Origin: Streptomyces acidiscabies
GTDB lineage: Bacteria; Actinomycetota; Actinomycetes; Streptomycetales; Streptomycetaceae
Assembly (NCBI RefSeq): GCF_020010905.1
Contig: NZ_JAGJBY010000001.1
Span: 1,446,001-1,510,000 of the forward strand
Length of the DNA stretch: 64,000 nt
Direction: 5' to 3'
In this document: one piece after another, positions 20,226-27,977 of the stretch
Layout of the letters: every line of letters starts with the position of its first letter
How positions within the stretch are numbered: position 1 is the first letter of the stretch
Position numbers and translations under genes: made by a program
Notes under the pieces: model-generated
Database searches by the model: none
Seen by the model: only the letters and a program-made list of their open reading frames with translations
Told to the model about the DNA's origin: nothing

Positions 20226-20272
20226 GGAGCTTAACCGGCGAAGGCTCGCGCCCCCGCTCAGCCGGTGAAGGC

Positions 20273-20860
20273 TCAGGCCTCCGCGGCCTCGTCCGAGCCC
20301 GCCGCGGCCTCTTCCGCCTGCGCGGCGAGGACCTGGAGGACGACGGTGTCGCCGTCGACGGACAGGATCGTGCCGGTGGGCAGCGCGATGTCCTTCGCGA
20401 GGATCGCGTCGCCGGCCGTGAGGCCCTCGATGGAGACCGTGACGGACTCGGGGATGTGGGTCGCCTCGGCCTCGACGGGCAGCGCGTTGAGGACGTGCTC
20501 CAGCAGGTTGCCGCCGGAGGCCAGCTCACCCTCGGTGTGCACGGGGATCTCGACGTTGACCTTCTCGCCGCGCTTGACGAGGAGCAGGTCGACGTGGACG
20601 AGGAAGCCCTTGATGGCGTGGCGCTGGACGGCCTTCGGGATGGCCAGCTCGTTGCCCTTGCCGCCGTCGATGTCCAGGGAGATCAGGACGTTCGGCGTAC
20701 GGAGCGCGAGCAGCAGCTCGTGGCCCGGGAGGGTGAGGTGCTTCGGCTCGGTGCCGTGGCCGTAGAGAACGACCGGAACCTTGTTCTCACGGCGGATGGT
20801 GCGCGCGGCACCCTTGCCGAAGCTGTTGCGGGACTCCGCGGCAAGCTTGACCTCGGACAT
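20273..20860 (-). CDS. rplY: 50S ribosomal protein L25 / general stress protein Ctc
   Basis: The protein has 195 residues from ATG 20860, with GAGGAG nine bases upstream. The N-terminal L25 domain binds 5S rRNA (LAAESRNSFGKGAARTIRRENKVPVVLYG). It is followed by the long TL5/CTC beta domain (VHVDLLLVKRGEKVNVEIPV...). The tail is Glu/Ala-rich (AAQAEEAAAGSDEAAEA). Length and domain order fit the long actinobacterial form. Confidence 0.95.
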   Translation of the reverse strand: MSEVKLAAESRNSFGKGAARTIRRENKVPVVLYGHGTEPKHLTLPGHELLLALRTPNVLISLDIDGGKGNELAIPKAVQRHAIKGFLVHVDLLLVKRGEKVNVEIPVHTEGELASGGNLLEHVLNALPVEAEATHIPESVTVSIEGLTAGDAILAKDIALPTGTILSVDGDTVVLQVLAAQAEEAAAGSDEAAEA

Positions 20861-20985
20861 GGGGATCAACTCCTCGTACAGGTAGTAGACGGTCGGGTCA
20901 CCCGGCCATGTACAACGGCCTGCTACGAAGAGCGCGTCGATAACGGACCACCATGCCCTTTTAAAGGAACCCCTTCAAAAGGCAC

Positions 20986-21033
20986 GGCCTCCCTCGCCGA
21001 GCAACTTTCGCAGTCTACTCGGCAAGGGAGGCC
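20986..21033 (-). terminator. Strong hairpin after prs
   Basis: A 16-base stem with one mismatch lies at 20986-21001 and 21018-21033 (GGCCTCCCTCGCCGAG and its complement). It sits between prs and rplY and ends the prs transcript. Confidence 0.82.
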
Positions 21034-21078
21034 ATCCCCAAAACGATCAGCAACCGCTCACAACCGGTTGCAGAAACC

Positions 21079-22059
21079 TCACTGCTCGTCGAAGAGGCTC
21101 GTCACCGAACCGTCCTCGAACACCTCACGCACCGCGCTCGCGATGGTCGGCGCGATCGAGAGCACCGTCATCTTGTCGAGGTCGACGGCCAGCTCCCCCG
21201 GCGTCGGCAGCGTGTTCGTGAACACGAACTCGCTCACCCGGGAGTTCTTGAGCCGGTCGGCGGCGGGCCCGGACAGCACACCGTGCGTCGCCGTCACGAT
21301 GACGTCCTCCGCACCGTGCGCGAACAGCGCGTCCGCGGCGGCGCAGATCGTGCCACCCGTGTCGATCATGTCGTCGACGAGGACACAGACCCGGCCCTTG
21401 ACCTCACCCACGACCTCGTGGACGGTGACCTGGTTCGCGACGTCCTTGTCCCGCCGCTTGTGGACGATCGCCAGCGGCGCCCCGAGCCGGTCGCACCACC
21501 GGTCGGCGACGCGCACGCGCCCCGCGTCCGGCGAGACGACCGTCAGCTTGTTCCGGTCGACCTTCGCGCCCACGTAGTCCGCGAGGAGCGGCAGCGCGAA
21601 GAGGTGGTCGACGGGGCCGTCGAAGAAGCCCTGGATCTGGTCGGTGTGCAGATCGACCGTCAGGATCCGGTCCGCGCCGGCCGTCTTCATCAGGTCCGCG
21701 ATCAGGCGGGCCGAGATCGGCTCACGGCCACGGTGCTTCTTGTCCTGGCGGGCATAGCCGTAGAACGGCACGATCACGGTGATCGACCGGGCCGAGGCCC
21801 GCTTCAGCGCGTCGATCATGATCAGCTGTTCCATGATCCACTGGTTGATCGGAGCCGTGTGGCTCTGGATCACGAAGCAGTCGGCGCCGCGCGCGGACTC
21901 CTCGTAGCGGACGTAGATCTCACCGTTCGCGAAGTCGAAGGCCTTCGTCGGAACGACCCCGACCCCCAGCTGGTGGGCGACCTCCTCGGCAAGCTCGGGG
22001 TGGGCGCGGCCGGAGAAGAACATCATCTTCTTCTCGCCGGTCGTCTTGTTCCCGGTCAC
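21079..22059 (-). CDS. prs: Ribose-phosphate pyrophosphokinase
   Basis: The protein has 326 residues. It makes PRPP from ribose-5-phosphate and ATP. Visible motifs are the FANGEIYVRYEES start region, the HGREPISARLIADL flexible loop with its preceding Arg, the DLHTDQIQGFFDGPVDHL metal/ATP segment, and the PRPP loop VLVDDMIDTGGTI near residue 225. It is downstream of glmU on the same strand, the usual glmU-prs order. Confidence 0.97.
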   Translation of the reverse strand: MTGNKTTGEKKMMFFSGRAHPELAEEVAHQLGVGVVPTKAFDFANGEIYVRYEESARGADCFVIQSHTAPINQWIMEQLIMIDALKRASARSITVIVPFYGYARQDKKHRGREPISARLIADLMKTAGADRILTVDLHTDQIQGFFDGPVDHLFALPLLADYVGAKVDRNKLTVVSPDAGRVRVADRWCDRLGAPLAIVHKRRDKDVANQVTVHEVVGEVKGRVCVLVDDMIDTGGTICAAADALFAHGAEDVIVTATHGVLSGPAADRLKNSRVSEFVFTNTLPTPGELAVDLDKMTVLSIAPTIASAVREVFEDGSVTSLFDEQ

Positions 22060-22189
22060 AGCACTGTCTCCTCAGAGGTGTCTCAGCCGCGCGACGCCGT
22101 TTCACAACTGGGCGTGGGGAAGCGTCTCAGCTGGTGGGTGCGGGTGTGCACTTATCACGGTACGCCCTGTTCGGCGCAGCCGTTTTCGG

Positions 22190-23635
22190 TCAGCTTTCGC
22201 CTTCGCCTTGCCGGGACGCCGCCTCGGCCGCCTTCGCCGCGGCGCTTCCCGGACGCTTGCGGGCCACCCAGCCCTCGATATTCCGCTGCTGGCCACGGGC
22301 CACGGCCAGCGAACCGGGCGGTACGTCCTTCGTGATCACGGACCCGGCGGCGGTGTAAGCGCCGTCCCCGACCGTGACGGGTGCCACAAACATGTTGTCC
22401 GAACCCGTCTTGCAGTGCGAGCCCACCGTCGTGTGGTGCTTGCTCTCACCGTCGTAGTTCACGAACACGCTCGCGGCGCCGATGTTGCTGAAATCACCGA
22501 TCGTCGCGTCACCGACGTACGACAGATGCGGGACCTTCGTCCCCTCGCCGATCGACGCGTTCTTCGTCTCGACGTACGTACCGATCTTGCCCTTCGCGCC
22601 CAGCCGGGTGCCGGGGCGCAGGTACGCGTACGGGCCGACGCTCGCGTTCTCGCCGATCGTCGAGGAGAGGGCGACGGTGTTGTCGACGCGGGCCCCCGCG
22701 CCGACCCGGGTGTCGGTCAGCCGGGTGCCCGGGCCGACCTCCGCGCCCGCGCCGATGTGCGTCGTCCCCTGGAGCTGGGTGCCCGGGTGGACGACGGCGT
22801 CCTGACCGAACGTCACCGTCACGTCGACCCAGGTCGTCGCCGGGTCGATGACCGTGACGCCGTCCAGCATGGCCTGCGTGAGGAGGCGGTCGTTCAGGAT
22901 GCGGCGGGCCTGCGCGAGCTGGACGCGGTTGTTGATGCCGGCGATCTCGCGGTGGTCGCCCGCCACCGAGGCGCCGACGCGGTGACCGGCCTCGCGCAGG
23001 ATGCCGAGGACGTCCGTCAGGTACTCCTCGCCCTGGCTGTTGTCCGTACGGACCTTCTTCAGGGCGTCCGTGAGGAGGTTCCCGTCGAACGCGAACACCC
23101 CGGAGTTGATCTCCCGGATCGCCCGCTGCTCGCCGCTGGCGTCCTTGTGCTCGACGATCGCCGTCACGGCGCCGTCCGCGTCCCGCACGATCCGCCCGTA
23201 CCCGGTCGCGTCCGGCACCTCCGCCGTGAGCACCGTCACCGCGTTGCCGTCGGTGTGGTGGGTGGCGGCGAGCGCCGTCAGCGTCGTACCGGTCAGCAGG
23301 GGGGTGTCACCGCAGACGACGATCACCGTGCCGCCGACGGTCCCGCCGAGCTCCTCCAGCGCCATGCGTACGGCGTGACCCGTGCCGTTCTGCTGCTCCT
23401 GGACGGCCGTGCGGACGGCGCCGTCGGTCTCCGCGAGGTGCGCCGTCACCTGCTCGCGCGCGTGGCCGACCACGGCGACGAGGTTCTCCGGGTCCAACTC
23501 CCTCGCCGCGGCGAGCACATGGCCCACCAGGGTCCGGCCGCACAACTCGTGCAGGACCTTCGGTGTGGCCGACTTCATACGGGTGCCCTCACCCGCTGCG
23601 AGAACGACGACGGCTGCCGGGCGGATGGCGCTCAC
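22190..23635 (-). CDS. glmU: Bifunctional UDP-GlcNAc pyrophosphorylase / GlcN-1-P acetyltransferase
   Basis: The protein has 481 residues from the GTG at 23635; the frame runs on upstream through the tRNA, so the start rests on the domain (AAVVVLAAGEGTRMKSATPKVLHELCG). The N-terminal half is the uridyltransferase. The C-terminal half is a left-handed beta-helix of hexapeptide repeats with the acetyltransferase YVETKNASIGEGTKVPHLSYVGDA site. The product feeds peptidoglycan synthesis. It ends with a KPG/Ala-rich tail typical of actinomycetes. Confidence 0.97.
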   Translation of the reverse strand: MSAIRPAAVVVLAAGEGTRMKSATPKVLHELCGRTLVGHVLAAARELDPENLVAVVGHAREQVTAHLAETDGAVRTAVQEQQNGTGHAVRMALEELGGTVGGTVIVVCGDTPLLTGTTLTALAATHHTDGNAVTVLTAEVPDATGYGRIVRDADGAVTAIVEHKDASGEQRAIREINSGVFAFDGNLLTDALKKVRTDNSQGEEYLTDVLGILREAGHRVGASVAGDHREIAGINNRVQLAQARRILNDRLLTQAMLDGVTVIDPATTWVDVTVTFGQDAVVHPGTQLQGTTHIGAGAEVGPGTRLTDTRVGAGARVDNTVALSSTIGENASVGPYAYLRPGTRLGAKGKIGTYVETKNASIGEGTKVPHLSYVGDATIGDFSNIGAASVFVNYDGESKHHTTVGSHCKTGSDNMFVAPVTVGDGAYTAAGSVITKDVPPGSLAVARGQQRNIEGWVARKRPGSAAAKAAEAASRQGEGES

Positions 23636-23765
23636 GGGGTTGCCCTTCGGCTGTGTGTGGGTGGGGACACCCGAAGGATACCGGGGCGTTTCCGGGGGGA
23701 CATGAGAGTGGGCCCTGGCTGAGATATCAGCCAGGGCCCGTCTCTGTTCTCTTGCTCTTTTCTTG

Positions 23766-23837
23766 CTCCCCCGCCAGGACTCGAACCCGGACAAATGGCA
23801 CCAAAAGCCACGGTGCTGCCAATTACACCACAGGGGA
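23766..23837 (-). tRNA. tRNA-Gln (anticodon UUG)
   Basis: This is a 72-base cloverleaf. Acceptor TCCCCTG pairs with CGGGGGA, the D-arm is GTGTAATTGGCAGCAC, and the anticodon stem GTGGC/GCCAT encloses loop TTTTGGT, giving anticodon TTG. The T-arm is CGGGTTCGAGTCCTG. CCA is not encoded. It lies upstream of glmU on the same strand. Being a tRNA 3' end, it is a possible integration site, but no integrase is adjacent. Confidence 0.95.
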
Positions 23838-23998
23838 ATATTTACGGCCGAACCGGACAAAGGGCCGGGTTGGCCGAGTGGCGCTTCCTACTATGCCGTA
23901 CCGAACCGCCTCCGTGCGACGGTACAAGTGCCGTGGGGCGGGGCCCTGTCGGGATAAGTTTCCGGAAAACGGGGCAGGGGCGCCCGTAGGGTGGACGT

Positions 23999-25294
23999 AT
24001 GACCAGGACGGGGGAAGAGGCGGTTGCGGGGCGGGCCGGGCCGTGGTGGTGGGGGCGGTGGCGCAGCGCCGCGCTGGATCTGGGGATCGCGGCCCTGTCG
24101 GTCGTCGAGTGCGCGGCGGAGGGGTGGCCGTTCGCCCGTGACGCCGGGATTCCCGTGTGGGCGGGGATGCTGTTCGGGGTGGTCGCCGGGAGCGTCCTCG
24201 TCGTACGGCGGAAGTGGCCCATCGCCGTCGTGCTCGTCTCCATCGCCATCACGCCGGCGCAGATGGGGTTCCTGCTCGGGACCGTCGGGCTGTACACCCT
24301 CGCCGCGACCGAGCTGCCCCGGCGGATCATCGGGTCCCTCGCGGGGATGTCGTTCGTCGGGATGTTCGTCGTCACGTTCGTCCGGCTGAAGCAGGGGCTG
24401 TCGCCCGGGGACGTCCTGGCCGGGAACTGGTTCGTGCTCTTCGCCTCCATCGGGACCGCCCTCGGGGTGACCGCGCCGTCCGTCCTCCTCGGGCTGTACG
24501 TCGGGGCCCGGCGGCGGCTCATGGAGTCCCTCCGCGAGCGGGCCGACAGCCTGGAGCGGGAGCTTCAGCTGCTCGCCGAGCGGGCCGAGGAGCGGGCCGA
24601 GTGGGCCCGGGGGGAGGAGCGGACGCGGATCGCCCGCGAGATGCACGACGTGGTCGCGCACCGGGTGAGCCTGATGGTCGTCCATGCCGCCGCGTTGCAG
24701 GCCGTCGCCCGCAAGGATCCCGAGAAGGCCGTACGCAACGCGGCACTTGTGGGGGACATGGGGCGGCAGGCGTTGACCGAGCTGCGGGAGATGCTGGGGG
24801 TGCTGCGGAGCGGGACGGTGGCATCGAGCGGGGAGTTGCCGCTGGCGGCCGTCGGGGTCGCCGCCGCTGCCGCCGCGTCGCGGGCCGTCGCGGAGGGGGA
24901 GGGGCCCTGTCTCGCGGACGTCGAGGAACTGGTCGGGCAGTCCGCCGCCGCGGGGATGGTCGTGGACCTGTCCGTCGAGGGGGAGACGCGGTCGTACCTC
25001 GCCGTCATCGAACAGACCGCGTTCCGCGTGGTCCAGGAGGCGCTGACCAACGTCCACAAGCACGCGGCGGGCGCGAAGACGTACGTCCGTCTCGCGCATC
25101 GCGACGAGGAGATCGCGATGCAGGTCGAGAACGGGCCCCCGCCGGAGGCGGCGTCCTCGGCGCGGCTGCCTTCCGGGGGGAACGGGCTGGTCGGCATGAA
25201 GGAGCGGGTGGTGGCGCTGGGTGGGGTGTTCGTCTCCGGGCCTACGGAGGCGGGGGGTTTCCGGGTGTCTGCGGTGATTCCGGCGGGGAGCTGA
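23999..25294 (+). CDS. Orphan sensor histidine kinase (NarL/DesK type)
   Basis: The protein has 431 residues. The first 170 contain about five membrane helices, followed by a coiled linker (ESLRERADSLERELQLLAERAEER). The HisKA_3 phosphorylation box is ARGEERTRIAREMHDVVAHRVSLMV near residue 215. The ATPase domain carries the N box (VVQEALTNVHKHA) and the G box (GGNGLVGMKERV). The leader is short, with no obvious Shine-Dalgarno. No response regulator gene is adjacent. Confidence 0.92.
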   Translation: MTRTGEEAVAGRAGPWWWGRWRSAALDLGIAALSVVECAAEGWPFARDAGIPVWAGMLFGVVAGSVLVVRRKWPIAVVLVSIAITPAQMGFLLGTVGLYTLAATELPRRIIGSLAGMSFVGMFVVTFVRLKQGLSPGDVLAGNWFVLFASIGTALGVTAPSVLLGLYVGARRRLMESLRERADSLERELQLLAERAEERAEWARGEERTRIAREMHDVVAHRVSLMVVHAAALQAVARKDPEKAVRNAALVGDMGRQALTELREMLGVLRSGTVASSGELPLAAVGVAAAAAASRAVAEGEGPCLADVEELVGQSAAAGMVVDLSVEGETRSYLAVIEQTAFRVVQEALTNVHKHAAGAKTYVRLAHRDEEIAMQVENGPPPEAASSARLPSGGNGLVGMKERVVALGGVFVSGPTEAGGFRVSAVIPAGS

Positions 25295-25333
25295 GGGGGG
25301 TGGGGCCGGGTGGGTGACGCGCCCCGCCGGTGT

Positions 25334-25834
25334 TCAGGTCGCTGTCGTCAGGCGGGTCGGGGTCGTGCCCGATATCAGGGTGGACAGGGCCTGGTCGATC
25401 GTGGGGGCCAGGTACCAGTCGCCCGTGTGGTCCAGGGCGTAGATGCCGCCTGCGGTGTCGATGGCCAGGAGCGTCTGGGTCTCCGGGTCGGCGCCCAGGG
25501 GGGAGAGGTCCGTGGCCAGGGCTCGGCCCAGGTCCGCGAGGGTTCTGGGCTGGTGGAGGCCGTGCAGGGGGTCCACGTGGAAGGTCGCGGGGGCGATCTG
25601 GCGGCCCGGGCCCGTGGGGATGATGCGGAGGCTGCCGAATTCCGCCCAGGCCTCCACCGCCGCGGGGAAGACCGCGTGCCGGTGGCCCGCCGGGGAGACG
25701 TGGTCGCGGAGGGTGTCCGCCCAGAACTCGGCTTGTTTGATGTCCCAGCGCCCGGGTACCCAGCCGGCGGCTCGGAGCGCGGCGTCCACGGGTACGGGGA
25801 AGCGGGTGGTGGAGGTGCGGTCGGTGTGGTGCAT
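25334..25834 (-). CDS. SUKH-3 family immunity protein
   Basis: The protein has 166 residues from ATG 25834. The SUKH-3 pattern is clear: RFPVPVDAALRAAGWVPGRWDIKQAEFWADTL, AVEAWAEFGSLRI, then a small-domain end (LLAIDTAGGIYALDHTGDWYL). SUKH proteins neutralise nuclease and deaminase toxins. It lies downstream of the YwqJ-type deaminase gene, its likely partner. The 212-base gap before it is open in its frame and encodes Gly/Thr/Tyr-rich near-repeats (TAYGTGAGAAYDG), so translation may start farther upstream. Confidence 0.85.
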   Translation of the reverse strand: MHHTDRTSTTRFPVPVDAALRAAGWVPGRWDIKQAEFWADTLRDHVSPAGHRHAVFPAAVEAWAEFGSLRIIPTGPGRQIAPATFHVDPLHGLHQPRTLADLGRALATDLSPLGADPETQTLLAIDTAGGIYALDHTGDWYLAPTIDQALSTLISGTTPTRLTTAT

Positions 25835-26046
25835 CTGCCGTTCGTTCGTCGAGGTCGGGACGGTGGTGCGTGGGGCTTTCGGTGTTGTTGACGCGTTTTG
25901 GGGGTGGATGGTTCTGTGGGGGTCGCGGGGACCGGCGTCGTACGGGGCTCCCGTCACCCCGTCGTACGCGGCTCCCGCGCCGGTGCCGTACGCGGTTCCC
26001 GTCCCCGCGTCTCTTACGGCTGCCCCCGTCCCCCTCCCGTACGCGT

Positions 26047-26664
26047 CTAGTCCTCGGACGTCTCGACGATCCGGATGCCGAAGTGGGCCGTGAGGGCGGT
26101 GCAGGCGCGGCACGGGGGTGCGAACGTGCCGTGCAGGGGGTCGCCGTCCTCGCGGATGTGGCGGGTGGTGAGCTTGGCCTGCTTGAGCGCTTTGCGGGCC
26201 TCGCCGTTGGTCATCGGCTTGCGGGCCGCGCGGCGGCTGCGGGCCTCGTCGGCGGCGCTGATGTGCCGGGAGATGAGGAGCGCCTCGGCGCAGCGGCCGG
26301 TGAAGCGGTCGCGGCGGTCGCTGGGGAGCGTGTCGAAGAAGTCCTGCACGAGGTGGTGCAGCGGGGGCGGCTGGTCGCCGCGGGCGGCGGTGCCGGTGAG
26401 GGTGGCGCCCCGGACGGAGAGCGCGGCGGCGACGGTGGGCAGTATGCCGTCGCGGCGGTGGCGGAGGGCGGGGGTGTGGGGGGCGTCGGCGGACCAGCCG
26501 ATGCGGGGGTCGCCGCCTCCGTTGTTTCCGTGTGGCTGGTCGCCTTCTCTGTGTGGTGGGACCGGTGACGTGTGGGGTGTTCTGTGGACGCCGGGTGACG
26601 TTCCGTGAACGGTGTCGCCTGCGTTGCGGTCCGTGCCGTGCGGCCCTGTCTGCGTCGCGTTCAT
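26047..26664 (-). CDS. YwqJ-type deaminase-domain protein
   Basis: The protein has 205 residues from ATG 26664 behind GGGAGGG. The first 75 residues are low-complexity, rich in His/Gly/Thr. The deaminase-fold domain follows: GRCAEALLIS at about residue 120 (the C-x-E zinc/proton-shuttle motif) and PPCRAC at about residue 182 (the zinc CxxC). The family includes polymorphic-toxin deaminases predicted to act on nucleic acids or nucleotides. There is no signal peptide and no secretion-trunk domain. It is followed by a SUKH-3 gene and is divergent from two toxin-immunity fusion genes. Confidence 0.82.
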   Translation of the reverse strand: MNATQTGPHGTDRNAGDTVHGTSPGVHRTPHTSPVPPHREGDQPHGNNGGGDPRIGWSADAPHTPALRHRRDGILPTVAAALSVRGATLTGTAARGDQPPPLHHLVQDFFDTLPSDRRDRFTGRCAEALLISRHISAADEARSRRAARKPMTNGEARKALKQAKLTTRHIREDGDPLHGTFAPPCRACTALTAHFGIRIVETSED

Positions 26665-26770
26665 GATCGTCTTTCCCTCCCCGGGCATCCCCCCGGAGGA
26701 CACAGGGTGCCAAATGGCGTGGCCTGTGCGGAAGCTGGGGCGTGGCGACACGCCAGGGACGGGTCGGGCT

Positions 26771-26797
26771 GTCACCAGAGGGTGACGGCAGGTCACC
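26771..26797. promoter_or_regulatory. GTCACC/GGTGAC repeats in the divergent toxin promoter region
   Basis: Three half-sites alternate: GTCACC (26771-26776), GGTGAC (26781-26786) and GTCACC (26792-26797), giving two overlapping palindromes. They lie in the 325-base gap (26665-26989) between the YwqJ-type gene and the WHH-SUKH-1 gene, so one regulator could control both directions. No regulator gene is adjacent. The rest of the gap shows no gene. Confidence 0.45.
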
Positions 26798-26989
26798 GTA
26801 CTCAGGGGGGACGAAGTGGAGGGCCGGTGACCCGTCCGGCCGTACCGCATAGGCTGTCGGCACCGTGGGTGCGCGACGGACGTGTGCCGGGAAGCGGTGG
26901 AGACAGTCGGATACGGGGAGTGTCGCAGCGGTGCCGGAAAGCGGAACCGCCGGCGGGTCCCGTACAGAGCGCCGCAGGGGGCAACCGCC

Positions 26990-27970
26990 ATGACGACAGG
27001 TCGGCTCGGGCAGACCGCGCCGCCGAACGCGGCATACGCCGGGCAGGTCGTGCACTTTCCGGACCCGGTCCGGGCGGGCCGTCACCCCAGAGGTGTACGG
27101 GTCGACGAGCGCGGCTACCCCGACTTCTCGCCGTACGCGCGGGCGGTGGCGGAGATCGCGGACCCCCCGGAGGGGTTCGGCGTCGACGAACTACGCCTCA
27201 CGGACTACGTGTCGGCGAACGCCGCGCAGTCCGCCGCCGGGCACGAGCTGTGGGACACGGTCTCGCAGGTCGCGACCCCGCACGGCTGGACCTGGCACCA
27301 CGTCGCCGGGACGCGCCGCCTCGAACTGATACCCGTGGACGTCAAGGCGCTGCTGCGCCATCACGGCGGTATCTCGACGGCCCGCGTCGACCACGCGAAA
27401 CGGGGCACCCGGCCGCTCCAGGAGATCCGGCCCGCCCACTTCCGGCTGCCGAAGTCGGGTGTGGCGGTAACGGAGGCGCAGGTGCAGGGAGTTGAGGAAG
27501 ACCTCGGCTACCGGCTGCCCGGCGCGTACCGCTCCTTCCTGAAGGCCGCGGGCGGCTGCGCACCCGTCGGGGCCGCGCTCGACGCCGAGTTGGGGCTCCT
27601 CGTGGACCAGCCGTTCTTCACGGTCCGCGACGAGGCCGCCGTCAACGACCTCGTGTACGTCAACAAGTGCCTGCGCGACCACCTCACCAAGGACTACCTG
27701 GGCGTCGGCTTCGTCCAGGGCGGCCTCGTCGCCGTCAAGGTGAAGGGCGAGCGCCTCGGTTCGGTCTGGTTCTGCGCGTACGACGATGTCCGCGACGCCG
27801 ATCCCACGTGGCCGCCGGCCGAGCGCGTCGAACGCCTCCTGGTGCCCTGCGGCGACGACTTCGACGCGTTCCTGTCCCGACTCGCCGGTGATCCACCGGA
27901 GTTGGAGACGGTGGCCAACCTGATGGTGGACGGCGGCTTCGCCCGCGTCGTTCCGGTTGCTGGGGAGTGA
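26990..27970 (+). CDS. WHH-type HNH nuclease fused to SUKH-1 immunity domain
   Basis: The protein has 326 residues from ATG 26990, after GCAGGGGG. Residues about 38-130 match the WHH class of HNH/Endo VII toxins: YPDFSPYA at about 42, then GWTWHHVAGTRRLELIPVD and KALLRHHGG at about 98-127. These contain the WHH signature and the distal His-His-Gly-Gly. Residues about 150-326 form a SUKH-1 (SMI1/KNR4) domain (QGVEEDLGYRLPGAYRSFLKAAGG). A nuclease and an immunity fold in one chain is unusual, since they are normally separate genes. There is no signal peptide. It is 7 bases upstream of the next fusion gene. Confidence 0.82.
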   Translation: MTTGRLGQTAPPNAAYAGQVVHFPDPVRAGRHPRGVRVDERGYPDFSPYARAVAEIADPPEGFGVDELRLTDYVSANAAQSAAGHELWDTVSQVATPHGWTWHHVAGTRRLELIPVDVKALLRHHGGISTARVDHAKRGTRPLQEIRPAHFRLPKSGVAVTEAQVQGVEEDLGYRLPGAYRSFLKAAGGCAPVGAALDAELGLLVDQPFFTVRDEAAVNDLVYVNKCLRDHLTKDYLGVGFVQGGLVAVKVKGERLGSVWFCAYDDVRDADPTWPPAERVERLLVPCGDDFDAFLSRLAGDPPELETVANLMVDGGFARVVPVAGE

Positions 27971-27977
27971 TCCGCAC

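Noticed and set aside
23766..23837. tRNA-Gln as attachment site of an integrated element
   Set aside because: No integrase, excisionase or repeated tRNA 3' end is found nearby, and the genes on both sides look like core order.
26047..26664. Long upstream extension of the YwqJ-type protein to 26991
   Set aside because: The extension has Arg/Pro/His-rich composition without a domain, while ATG 26664 has a good ribosome site.
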